NCBI GenBank assembly: GCA_902797015.1
Contig: CADBRG010000043.1
Coordinates: forward strand, 1 to 14,224
From: an uncultured Lachnospiraceae bacterium
GTDB lineage: Bacteria; Bacillota; Clostridia; Lachnospirales; Lachnospiraceae
Length of the DNA stretch: 14,224 bases
Direction of reading: 5' to 3'
Below, piece after piece: positions 1 through 6,304 of the stretch; the first letter of the stretch is position 1; the number at the start of each line of letters is the position of its first letter. A program made the translations under genes and the position numbers. Under the pieces are notes generated by a model that saw nothing but the letters and a program-made list of their open reading frames with translations, was not told where the DNA came from and made no database searches.

Positions 1-243
1 GTTATCGCCTTTGCGACTTCCAAAGCCATCCGTATAAACCCTCAGTTCAGGCTTTTCCACAATATCCTTCGCAGGCGGTTCTACACCCGACGAACTACGC
101 CTTGTGGTCAAGTTTGTACCTATATCTATATATTGTGGTTTTACCCCATTTACACATCTCTGAAGTAGATATACCCCAGGGGTAAGTTTTACGTTAAAGT
201 AACTATTCTCGATGACTTCAAATAAATTCCAGTAGCCTATTCT
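1..243 (-). CDS. Partial open frame leaving the window, possibly the start of an RNase H-like protein
   Basis: A minus-strand frame is open from just after a TGA at 244-246 to the window edge, about 80 codons. It overlaps the end of the SRA gene by about 26 bases in another frame. No ATG lies in the frame. The usable starts are TTG at 109-111 and GTG at 58-60; the GTG has AAGGA four bases upstream. The 5' part reads as reasonable protein (PGVYLLQRCVNGVKP), so the true start may be non-canonical, or the 5' part may be a frameshifted remnant. After the GTG it reads VEKPELRVYTDGFGSRKGDN. The hydrophobic strand followed by YTDG resembles the first strand and catalytic Asp of RNase HI-type folds, but too little is visible to be sure. 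It would be the third gene of the EcsC-like/SRA operon. Confidence 0.35.
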
Positions 244-973
244 TCATGCAGACTTCGTACCCCATCTTTTTCGTACCGTCTGTATCAAAATCGACGATAA
301 TATTCCCTGCACTAATATCCGTTATCACTCCTATGCCAAAAGATTTATGCTTTACCTGCCTTCCCAAGATATCTGCAGGAACTATAGCTTTTGGTTTTGG
401 TTGTGGCTTTGGGATCACAACAGGTATAGGCACTGATGATTTAGCTCCGCTCTTTTTTCTCTCCGCCAACATCTGTGAATATTTAACATCTACATCTTTT
501 CCACGATTCTTATAATCGTCCATGTCGGAGAAAACAAACATCGGTGGTTTCCTAGCATTATTCTCTGGAACTGGTCGGATCGGAAACATCCACACCTTCC
601 GATTGTTTCCATCTTCTCCTGGCTGTATTTCTGTGTATGGTTTTTTTACCAAATCGATCCGCCCGCAGTAGATATATTCTCCTGGATCTATTACTTCAAA
701 CAGATGAATATCGATTCCGTTATGACCGCAACCTGCGAGGGTCGCATTCTGAGCCCAGTGAATATCTTGGTCCCCGTTTTTCCCCATTCCTGTATAATGG
801 AGAACACCGCCGATCCATTTATCATGATAAATACCTTTTGTATAATCAGAAACTATGACAAGCGTGTTCGTCGTTTTTGAGCGTCTCATCCCGCCCATGT
901 TCCCACATTTAAAAATGTCCACTATATCTTTATTTTTCAGAACTTGTCCAATTTTTAATCCCGGATTAAACAC
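218..973 (-). CDS. ScoMcrA-type SRA domain protein with C-terminal Tudor-like barrel
   Basis: I recognise residues 1-135 as an SRA-type domain of the ScoMcrA family. The shared motifs are YHDKWIGGVLHYTGMGKNGDQ (residues 49-69, in part), the HLFEV strand near 90-94, and the GEDGNNRKVWMFPIRP block near 119-134. In ScoMcrA this domain reads modified cytosine in DNA and is followed by an HNH nuclease. Here no HNH follows. Instead there is a charged segment, a proline-rich linker (about 182-200, with PKPQPKPK), and a small barrel at 203-251 (VKHKSFGIGVITDI ... IIVDFD) like the Tudor-type tail of UvrD/PcrA helicases. The start is GTG at 973 with GGGGG about 8 bases upstream, 20 bases after the upstream stop, so the two genes are probably one operon. 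It is probably a cytoplasmic DNA-binding reader whose effector is another protein. The domain call is solid; function as defence or regulation is inference. Confidence 0.72.
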   Translation of the reverse strand: MFNPGLKIGQVLKNKDIVDIFKCGNMGGMRRSKTTNTLVIVSDYTKGIYHDKWIGGVLHYTGMGKNGDQDIHWAQNATLAGCGHNGIDIHLFEVIDPGEYIYCGRIDLVKKPYTEIQPGEDGNNRKVWMFPIRPVPENNARKPPMFVFSDMDDYKNRGKDVDVKYSQMLAERKKSGAKSSVPIPVVIPKPQPKPKAIVPADILGRQVKHKSFGIGVITDISAGNIIVDFDTDGTKKMGYEVCMKNRLLEFI

Positions 974-993
974 TTATGGTACCCCCAATGCAA

Positions 994-1818
994 TCAATTA
1001 CTCTCTCTGTTTTCTTCCTCTATTACTTCTCCCTCTACATCCACAACCACGCGATAATAATCCGGGTCACACAGGTTATATGTCATCAGGTTCTTCTGAA
1101 GCTTAATGCAGCACGGTTTAAACATTATCCAGGTCAGCCCACCTGATGCCACGCTCCCAATCAAAGGTATCGCAGAGGTCACTGTATCCGCAAAGAACTG
1201 CTTATTCATATGAACGCCAATTTTCGTAGCAAACTGTTTTACCAAAGGATAGATTGTTCCTTTTGTTAGTGCTTTTGCTGCCAGTTTTTTTGACATGTGT
1301 TTTGCTAAAGTATCTGCCAGCTTATTGAGATACGTTGCGGCTCCCTGCACACCAAACATGACACACAGAAACAGCATTAAGAAATCCATGGTCTCTGAAT
1401 CAATGTTATCTTCCTTCAGGTCAAACTGCGGAAATCCGTATAGATAAGCTAATTCTTGGACTACACGGAAAATATGGGCATAAAAGGATGATAAATCCGC
1501 TAAGCCAGACCCAACAGCGGCAGCGGCATTTATAGAGCTCGGAATACTCGCCGCAACAGAGAGCCCCGATACCTTTTTCGTTTCATAGGAAATTACAGAT
1601 TTTGCGACTTTATTTATTACACTTTTAGGAATTCCGGCTTTAGCTGGATTATAACGTATAGCCTCTTTTATTTCATCTTCTGAGCAATGCTTAAGAAGTT
1701 CTTTGCGTAAGAAGACATCTCTCTTGATCTTTACGCCAGGAGTCTTTAATGCCATGGCTAGAAGGTTCTCCAACGTAATCTCATCCTTAATCTTCTTCAC
1801 AAAGTCGGCCATTTCCAT
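994..1818 (-). CDS. EcsC-like family protein of unknown function
   Basis: The central part (about 84-135) combines a Ser/Ala/Gly-rich amphipathic stretch (SVAASIPSSINAAAAVGSGL) with YAHIFRVVQELAYLYGFP. That pattern is typical of EcsC-family proteins, whose biochemical role is not established. A second hydrophobic stretch (145-165) and the AIPLIGSVASGG segment (about 216-227) suggest peripheral or partial membrane association. The tail is acidic (EGEVIEEENRESN). The first ATG (1818) lies 4 bases after AAGGAG; the second ATG (1812, MADFVKK) lies 10 bases after it, so either may be used. It is the first gene of the unit with the SRA protein and has its own promoter. An uncharacterised helical membrane-linked partner next to a modified-DNA reader would fit a sensor/effector pair, but that is speculation. 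Confidence 0.6.
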   Translation of the reverse strand: MEMADFVKKIKDEITLENLLAMALKTPGVKIKRDVFLRKELLKHCSEDEIKEAIRYNPAKAGIPKSVINKVAKSVISYETKKVSGLSVAASIPSSINAAAAVGSGLADLSSFYAHIFRVVQELAYLYGFPQFDLKEDNIDSETMDFLMLFLCVMFGVQGAATYLNKLADTLAKHMSKKLAAKALTKGTIYPLVKQFATKIGVHMNKQFFADTVTSAIPLIGSVASGGLTWIMFKPCCIKLQKNLMTYNLCDPDYYRVVVDVEGEVIEEENRESN

Positions 1819-1854
1819 TCATCTCCTTTTTATATCATTGCGTTCTTTTGTATT

Positions 1855-1863
1855 ATTTTACCA
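1855..1863 (-). promoter_or_regulatory. Extended -10 promoter for the EcsC-like/SRA operon
   Basis: On the minus strand the sequence reads TGGTAAAAT, a TGn extended -10 element, about 30 bases before the ribosome site AAGGAG of the EcsC-like gene. No good -35 hexamer is seen 17 bases upstream, which is normal for extended -10 promoters. It lies downstream of the recombinase terminator, so this operon appears to be transcribed independently of the prophage late operon. Confidence 0.4.
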
Positions 1864-1897
1864 CCATCCCACATGCAATTCTATCCTTCTCACCCAT

Positions 1898-1933
1898 AAA
1901 AAAAGCGGCACCCCTCGCGAAGAAGAGTGCCGG
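1898..1933 (-). terminator. Intrinsic terminator after the recombinase pair
   Basis: On the minus strand CGGCAC and GTGCCG form a stem (arms 1927-1932 and 1906-1911) around a 15-base loop, followed by a run of seven T. It sits 13 bases after the stop codon of the distal recombinase gene and isolates that operon from the genes further left. Confidence 0.85.
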
Positions 1934-1945
1934 ATACTGCTATTC

Positions 1946-3346
1946 TTATTCTGTTATGCATACCTCTTTCTCTGTCCCATCCAGGAACCGGACCGTGAAG
2001 TGCGTCTTGCTGTGAACAATGATCCGCTCAAGTACCATCCGGGTAAGCTCCGGAACTTCGCAGGTAAGCAGCCCCTGCTCTGTCAGCTCGATCATCTGCT
2101 GTGCCCTCATTGCCTGCAACGGATCCCCTGCTTCCTTCATAGTCTCCCATGACGCAAGCTGCTTATTCCGGCTCTTTACCACACTATTCCAGGCGATAAC
2201 AAATGCTTTCTGCAGAGCTTCCTCCTTCACATTCTCTCCCTGACAAGTTCCGCCACTTTCCTTCCATTTGTTTTTACAGACCCAGAAGTGTTGCTGCCTG
2301 TTACTCCAGCATTTCCGGCCATATGCTTTTCCGCATCGCCCGCAAACAACCCTCGATGAGAATGCACTGTCCACCGATGCTGTACCGAAATTGGCCAGGC
2401 CGACTTCTTCACAGTAATCTGCTCTGCGCTTTATTTCCTGCTGCACGGCTTCCCACTCTGTTTTCGGAATAATCGCTTCATGAGAATTCTCCACATAGTA
2501 CTGCTCAATCTGGCCATTATTCTTAGCCCGCTTCTTTGTGAGGTAATCGGTTGTATAGGTCTTCTGAAGTCTGGCATCACCCTGGTACTTCTCATTTGTC
2601 AGCATCCCTCGAATAGTGGGACCCCACCAGGTGCCCGTTCCTTTCACACTTTTTACCTTATCGGCGTTCAGATGCCTTGCGATCTCATTCGGTGTCCATC
2701 CTTCTTCATATTCCCGGAAGATCCTGCGGACGATCTTTGCCTGGTCCTGGTTGATGACAAGGTTCCCATCCTTGTCTGCGTCGTACCCCATAAATCCTTT
2801 TGTATTCATCCGTACGATACCCTTCTGGAAGTTATGCCGGATTCCCCATTTGCAGTTCTCGGAGATGTTCCTGGATTCTTCCTGGGCAAGAGAACTAAGA
2901 ATTGTGAAAAGCAGCTCGCCGCTGGCATCCATCGTACTGATGTTTTCTTTCTCGAAGATGATCCCGACTCCCAGGCTTTTGAGCTTTCTGGAATAAAAGA
3001 GGCAGTCCTGCGTGTTCCTCGCAAACCTGGAAATCGATTTTGTGATCACCAAGTCGATCTTCCCGGCTTCGCAGTCCGCGATCATCCGGTTGAATCCTTC
3101 ACGCTTCTTGGTGTTGGTTCCGCTGATACCCTCATCCGCATAGATGTCGATCATCTGGTAATCTGGCCTTCCAGTAATGTATTTGGTGTAGTAATCGACC
3201 TGGTTTTCAAAGGAATTAAGCTGCTCATCCTGGTCTGTTGATACGCGGCAGTATGCAGCTACTCTAGTTTTCTTCGTTTCTTGCTGGCTTCTCCTTCCTT
3301 TTAGGCTTTTCACTCCTGCAGGAATAACTGTAATGTTTCTCGCCAT
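1946..3346 (-). CDS. Large serine recombinase (distal gene of the pair)
   Basis: This is a 466-residue site-specific DNA recombinase of the large serine family, probably part of the prophage integration/excision machinery. The catalytic domain (about 27-170) has the nucleophile serine in AYCRVSTDQD (S36) and the arginines of SISRFARNT (R107, R110). A 'Recombinase' DNA-binding domain follows (about 185-310, GFMGYDADKDGNLVI ... TNEKYQGDARLQ). A zinc ribbon uses C335, C338, C357 and C368. The C-terminal helix region (about 370-430) ends in a short beta segment (MVLERIIVHSKTHFTVRFLDG). The start ATG has GGAGG nine bases upstream, inside the end of the preceding recombinase gene, giving an 83-base overlap and probable translational coupling. 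The typical MARNITVIPA N-terminus supports this start. A strong terminator follows. Catalytic and structural motifs look intact. Confidence 0.93.
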   Translation of the reverse strand: MARNITVIPAGVKSLKGRRSQQETKKTRVAAYCRVSTDQDEQLNSFENQVDYYTKYITGRPDYQMIDIYADEGISGTNTKKREGFNRMIADCEAGKIDLVITKSISRFARNTQDCLFYSRKLKSLGVGIIFEKENISTMDASGELLFTILSSLAQEESRNISENCKWGIRHNFQKGIVRMNTKGFMGYDADKDGNLVINQDQAKIVRRIFREYEEGWTPNEIARHLNADKVKSVKGTGTWWGPTIRGMLTNEKYQGDARLQKTYTTDYLTKKRAKNNGQIEQYYVENSHEAIIPKTEWEAVQQEIKRRADYCEEVGLANFGTASVDSAFSSRVVCGRCGKAYGRKCWSNRQQHFWVCKNKWKESGGTCQGENVKEEALQKAFVIAWNSVVKSRNKQLASWETMKEAGDPLQAMRAQQMIELTEQGLLTCEVPELTRMVLERIIVHSKTHFTVRFLDGTEKEVCITE

Positions 3347-4796
3347 CTATTATTTCCTCCCTCATGATGTAATATCCTTCTTTTTCCGGAAGCCGATTAA
3401 GGACTTCTTCTGGAATGATAATGCCGCTGCAAAAACTGACATGAAAACTATGTCGGCCAGCGCAAATGAACATGATATTTCCCTCACGTCGCCTAGTGCG
3501 GTAAAGCGGCCACCCGCACTTCTCGCAGAAGATCCGTTTGTAATAATGGTAGTTTTCTTTATTGTAAGGTTTCAACTTGCCATAATAGTCTTTCTTTTCA
3601 TGTTTCTTCTTCCAGGTGCTTTCCTTTACAAAACTGTACTGTTTGGGAATTGGCTTATCCGGATCAAACGTGATGTAAATGTTCTCCGTTATGTCACCCC
3701 AAGTCTCGAGCACTTTTTGTCTAACACTAAGTCCCCGACAGCATTCACCGGCATTTCTGTTCTTCTTTTGGCAAACAAAAGCATACTGTACACGAGCTCT
3801 TGTTTTCGTTGGATAAAGCCTTTGACCGCAATATCCGCAAAACAACTTGTCTTTGTATGGGTAGTTCTCCTCCGTCATCGGAAGAAGATCAAGATGTCGG
3901 AAACGTTCCGCTGCTCGTTTTTCAAGCACTTCATTTGCATCCTTCCAGAGCTTCTTCGATACGATCGCCGGATGATCGTCCTCGATATACCAGGATTTCA
4001 GTTCACCTTGATTAATCCGCCGCTTTCGGTTTTCATCAGTGTAGTTCTTCTGTACGATGTAATCGCCCTTGTAGATCTCGTTCTTGACAATTCCGTAGAT
4101 CTGCGTATCACGGAAGTCATGGCCGTGCCGGGTATGAAAGCCTGCTGCTTTCGCCATCTTTAGGATAGTCACAGTTGCGTATTCTTCTCGAACCCACTTG
4201 TAAATCTGTTTAATGATTACTGCCTCTTCAGGAACAATCTCAAACGTTCCCTTTTTCTCCCCTGGCCGGTATCCGAACGCATTCTGAAGCTCATACATTG
4301 GCTTCCCCTCTTCAAATCGCCTGTGACGGTCGATCAGCGCCAGCTCCCTGTATGTTTCACTCTCGCCCTGGGCAAAGGCAGCGTACACGGTCATCAGAAG
4401 CTCCCCGGCCTGGGTCAGGGTGTTAATATTCTGCAGTTCAAAGAAAACACCGATACCCAGCTTCTTCAGCTCTCTCGTAGCTTTCAGAATAGTATCGGTG
4501 TTTCTGGCAAATCTTGTTATGGACTTTGTAATGATAAGATCGATCTTCCCGGCCCGGGCATCCTCCATCAGGCTTTGAAATCCCGGACGATTCTCAATGA
4601 AACCGGAAATGCCCTGGTCATAGTAGACACCAGCGAAGGCATATTCCGGGGTGTTTTCGATCAGATCTCTGTAGTGCGCGATCTGGTTCTCGATCGAAGA
4701 TTCCTGCTCATCCTGATCGGATGAAACACGGCAGTACGCTGCTACCCGCAGGCGTTCTTTTTTCTCTTCCTTTGCCTGGATCACGGTTACTTCCAT
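3264..4796 (-). CDS. Large serine recombinase with two zinc ribbons (proximal gene of the pair)
   Basis: This is a 510-residue large serine recombinase, a paralogue of its neighbour. The catalytic domain holds S25 in AYCRVSSDQDEQ and the arginines of SITRFARNT (R95, R98). A Recombinase domain spans about 170-300 (NAFGYRPGEKKGTFEIVPEE ... IVKNEIYKGDYIV). It carries two four-cysteine ribbons: C320, C323, C342, C352/353, and C424, C427, C445, C456. I see no long coiled-coil segment between or after them, although large serine integrases usually have one embedded in the ribbon domain to control attachment-site choice. The tail is basic. The start ATG has AGGAGG seven bases upstream. A possible promoter lies just before it, so it leads the recombinase operon. 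The two proteins may work together, as CcrA/CcrB-type pairs do; this is inferred from adjacency and overlap. Confidence 0.92.
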   Translation of the reverse strand: MEVTVIQAKEEKKERLRVAAYCRVSSDQDEQESSIENQIAHYRDLIENTPEYAFAGVYYDQGISGFIENRPGFQSLMEDARAGKIDLIITKSITRFARNTDTILKATRELKKLGIGVFFELQNINTLTQAGELLMTVYAAFAQGESETYRELALIDRHRRFEEGKPMYELQNAFGYRPGEKKGTFEIVPEEAVIIKQIYKWVREEYATVTILKMAKAAGFHTRHGHDFRDTQIYGIVKNEIYKGDYIVQKNYTDENRKRRINQGELKSWYIEDDHPAIVSKKLWKDANEVLEKRAAERFRHLDLLPMTEENYPYKDKLFCGYCGQRLYPTKTRARVQYAFVCQKKNRNAGECCRGLSVRQKVLETWGDITENIYITFDPDKPIPKQYSFVKESTWKKKHEKKDYYGKLKPYNKENYHYYKRIFCEKCGWPLYRTRRREGNIMFICAGRHSFHVSFCSGIIIPEEVLNRLPEKEGYYIMREEIIDGEKHYSYSCRSEKPKRKEKPARNEEN

Positions 4797-4820
4797 GAAC
4801 GTTCCTCCTCTCGTTGTAGT

Positions 4821-4854
4821 GTCACATGTTACCTCGAACGGCCAAGAATAGCAA
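4821..4854 (-). promoter_or_regulatory. Possible recombinase-operon promoter with palindrome over the -10
   Basis: On the minus strand TTGCTA (4854-4849) and TAACAT (4831-4826) are separated by 17 bases, each matching four of six consensus positions. TAACAT lies within a near-perfect palindrome, GTCACATGTTAC on the plus strand (4821-4832, ACATGT core), which could be an operator. The element lies about 30 bases before the recombinase start codon and just after a terminator, where a new promoter would be needed. Confidence 0.35.
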
Positions 4855-4941
4855 GTTAAATCCCCCCTTGATCGTGCGGATGTTGGACGGAGATAGCAAA
4901 AAAGAAAGCCCGCAGGAATCTCCGAAGAGTATCCTTCAGGC
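4851..4941. repeat. Direct repeat copy A flanking the Mrr-like gene
   Basis: Positions 4851-4920 match 6211-6279 in the same orientation with about six substitutions and one missing C. Both begin exactly at GCAAGTTAAATCCCCC and share TTGATCGTGC, TGTTGGACGGA and AAAAAAGAAAGCCCGCAGGA. Similarity continues more weakly to 4941/6291. The repeat contains a terminator hairpin plus about 50 bases downstream of it. Copy A lies between the Mrr-like gene and the recombinases. Confidence 0.85.
4898..4941 (-). terminator. Intrinsic terminator after the Mrr-like gene
   Basis: On the minus strand GCCTGAAGGA pairs with TCCTGCGGGC (ten positions, one G-T pair, one mismatch). The loop holds a nested CTC-TTCG-GAG mini-hairpin. 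The tail is TTTCTTTTTT. It starts 30 bases after the stop codon of the Mrr-like gene. Confidence 0.8.
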
Positions 4942-4970
4942 TAAGATCATCAAACATTCTATATTGAAAT

Positions 4971-6041
4971 TTAAGAAAGCATACTGCTTATCTTTTCGCG
5001 ATCCCAGAGTAAAACCCCTGTCTTCTTTGCTAAGGCCTTTGCACCCGATGTAAAGGTACTGTTTGTTATAACAACGGCTACATGACAATCGTAAAATGAT
5101 TTTCCTGCATGTGCTTCCTGAACAGCGGAATTTCCAACCTGCCCAGAATAGTTTTTACATTGAAACGCATACTTCACGCCTTCTTTTACAGCCGTGATAT
5201 CAATGCCCTGATCACCGCTGCCTGGAGTCACCGAAACATCCTGAAACCCATTATTCCGAAGAAGGTTTGCGCACCAGTATTCAAATTTATGCCCTTCCAT
5301 CCCGTCAATTCCTTCTAGTGTAAGAACTGGTTCTCTCGTGGGTAGAAGAATATCGTCTGTGTTTTCTAATAGGGAGTCATCTGGAATCGTTCGTTGCAGA
5401 GACGGAAGAAGTTCATCTGGCTCCAGAAACAATGAGTAATGTAGATTCACCTCGGATCCTGAAGCTCTATATACTTTTTCCAACGATTCTTTCAGAAGGT
5501 CCCATGTTTCTTCTCCCAAAAATCTGTTCTGATACTTCTTAATCTCATCAACAAAGTATGCGTACAATCCCCTTTTACGCTCATTATTATATGCGTACTC
5601 TCTTTTTATCAAAGAAAGAGTACTAGTGGTTTCCCGGGCAATCGCCTCTCGCAGCCGCCATTGAAAAGTATCTTCGGCGACATCTAAAGTAAAACCATTA
5701 AGATATTTAACATAAGGCTTATGATGCTTCTCAAAGGAACTTAATTCATCGAGTAGCTGATCATAATGTATTATGAACTCGGAAACAGTATCAGCAATCG
5801 TTGCTGTTCGCCATTCTGTTTCTATTGATTCCAATAGCTTATAAGCATGGCGACGTTTTAACATAACTGTTGCCATAAAGACCAATCCTGCCACTACCAG
5901 AATATTGCCAACCCAAAATAGTAGAGTTCCCTTCCTGAAGTAAGATGCCATAATATAAGAAACACATGCACCTATGAAAAAGAAATAACAATAAAATGGT
6001 ATATCTAATAACCCGGATCTAATTCTATTCTGTGCTTTCAT
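4971..6041 (-). CDS. Membrane-anchored Mrr-type restriction endonuclease-like protein
   Basis: The C-terminal domain (about 248-356 from the chosen start) is an Mrr_cat/PD-(D/E)xK nuclease fold. GHKFEYWCANLLRNNGF carries the first acidic residue (E254), GSGDQGIDITA the metal-binding Asp (D281), and YAFQCKNY the Q-x-K pair (Q294, K296). VVITNSTFTSGAKALA is the usual following segment. Two hydrophobic helices at about 14-33 and 39-61 anchor it in the membrane. A helical region (65-225) links them to the nuclease, which should face the cytoplasm. The frame is open to TTG at 6098 and has ATGs at 6071 and 6041; only 6041 has a fair ribosome site (GGGAG, eight bases upstream). The catalytic residues look intact, so an active nuclease acting on foreign or modified DNA is likely by family, but its target is unknown. 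It sits in a block flanked by direct repeats and is A/T-rich compared with the tail genes. Confidence 0.85.
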   Translation of the reverse strand: MKAQNRIRSGLLDIPFYCYFFFIGACVSYIMASYFRKGTLLFWVGNILVVAGLVFMATVMLKRRHAYKLLESIETEWRTATIADTVSEFIIHYDQLLDELSSFEKHHKPYVKYLNGFTLDVAEDTFQWRLREAIARETTSTLSLIKREYAYNNERKRGLYAYFVDEIKKYQNRFLGEETWDLLKESLEKVYRASGSEVNLHYSLFLEPDELLPSLQRTIPDDSLLENTDDILLPTREPVLTLEGIDGMEGHKFEYWCANLLRNNGFQDVSVTPGSGDQGIDITAVKEGVKYAFQCKNYSGQVGNSAVQEAHAGKSFYDCHVAVVITNSTFTSGAKALAKKTGVLLWDREKISSMLS

Positions 6042-6069
6042 TCTTAATGCTCCCGATAGATTTTGTTTC

Positions 6070-6098
6070 ATGGTATCACAATTATCTATCCATCGCAA
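6070..6098 (-). promoter_or_regulatory. Possible promoter for the Mrr-like gene
   Basis: On the minus strand TTGCGA (6098-6093) is followed after 17 bases by TACCAT (6075-6070) with a TG extension (TGATACCAT). Initiation would fall about 20 bases before the chosen ATG at 6041. That fits the ribosome site there and argues against the upstream starts. The hexamers are only moderate matches. Confidence 0.3.
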
Positions 6099-6142
6099 AT
6101 AAATTGACTCAGAATAACTATGACGCCTCAGTAGATTTTCTG

Positions 6143-6210
6143 TTAATTTCTCACAATATACTTCCCGCTTACGAATCTATAGATCCTTCCGTCGATCCGG
6201 ATGTAGTACC
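6143..6210 (-). pseudogene. Relic of the 3' end of a second endolysin gene
   Basis: These 68 bases align without gaps to the last 68 bases of the intact endolysin gene (6981-7048), with about 13 differences, mostly in third codon positions. On the minus strand they encode YYIRIDGRIYRFVSG, then KYIVRN and a TAA stop; the intact lysin ends YYIRIEGRIYGFVSG, RYVVRN, stop. Similarity stops abruptly at 6210, exactly where direct repeat B begins. There is no room for the rest of the gene, so this is a leftover SH3-domain tail from another phage's lysin. Confidence 0.85.
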
Positions 6211-6291
6211 GCAAGTTAAATCCCCCTTGATCGTGCAACTGTTGGACGGAAATGCCAAAAAAGAAAGCCCGCAGGAATCCGTCCTGCAGGC
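6211..6291. repeat. Direct repeat copy B flanking the Mrr-like gene
   Basis: This is the partner of the repeat at 4851-4941, in the same orientation. Here it is fused at 6210/6211 to the endolysin relic, whereas copy A is fused to the recombinase upstream region. Together the copies bracket a block of about 1.3 kb made of the lysin relic and the Mrr-like gene. Confidence 0.85.
6257..6291 (-). terminator. Intrinsic terminator in repeat B
   Basis: On the minus strand GCCTGCAGGA pairs with TCCTGCGGGC over ten positions (one G-T pair) around the loop CGGAT, followed by TTTCTTTTTT. It would stop leftward transcripts of the late operon after they cross the antisense side of the plus-strand gene. 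The stem is the same as in copy A but the loop differs, so the hairpin itself is conserved. Confidence 0.8.
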
Positions 6292-6304
6292 GATGTTAAG
6301 CAGC

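Noticed and set aside
2480..4163. Long plus-strand open frames opposite the recombinases
   Set aside because: They are mirror-image frames of strongly coding minus-strand genes and show no domain features.
6042..6098. Upstream TTG (6098) or ATG (6071) starts for the Mrr-like gene
   Set aside because: Neither has a ribosome site, and a plausible promoter covers this stretch. The ATG at 6041 has GGGAG at good spacing.
4851..6291. Direct repeats as attachment sites of an integrated element
   Set aside because: Serine recombinases leave only a very short shared core between attL and attR, not 70 or more similar bases, and no integrase lies between the copies. Homologous or unequal exchange fits better.
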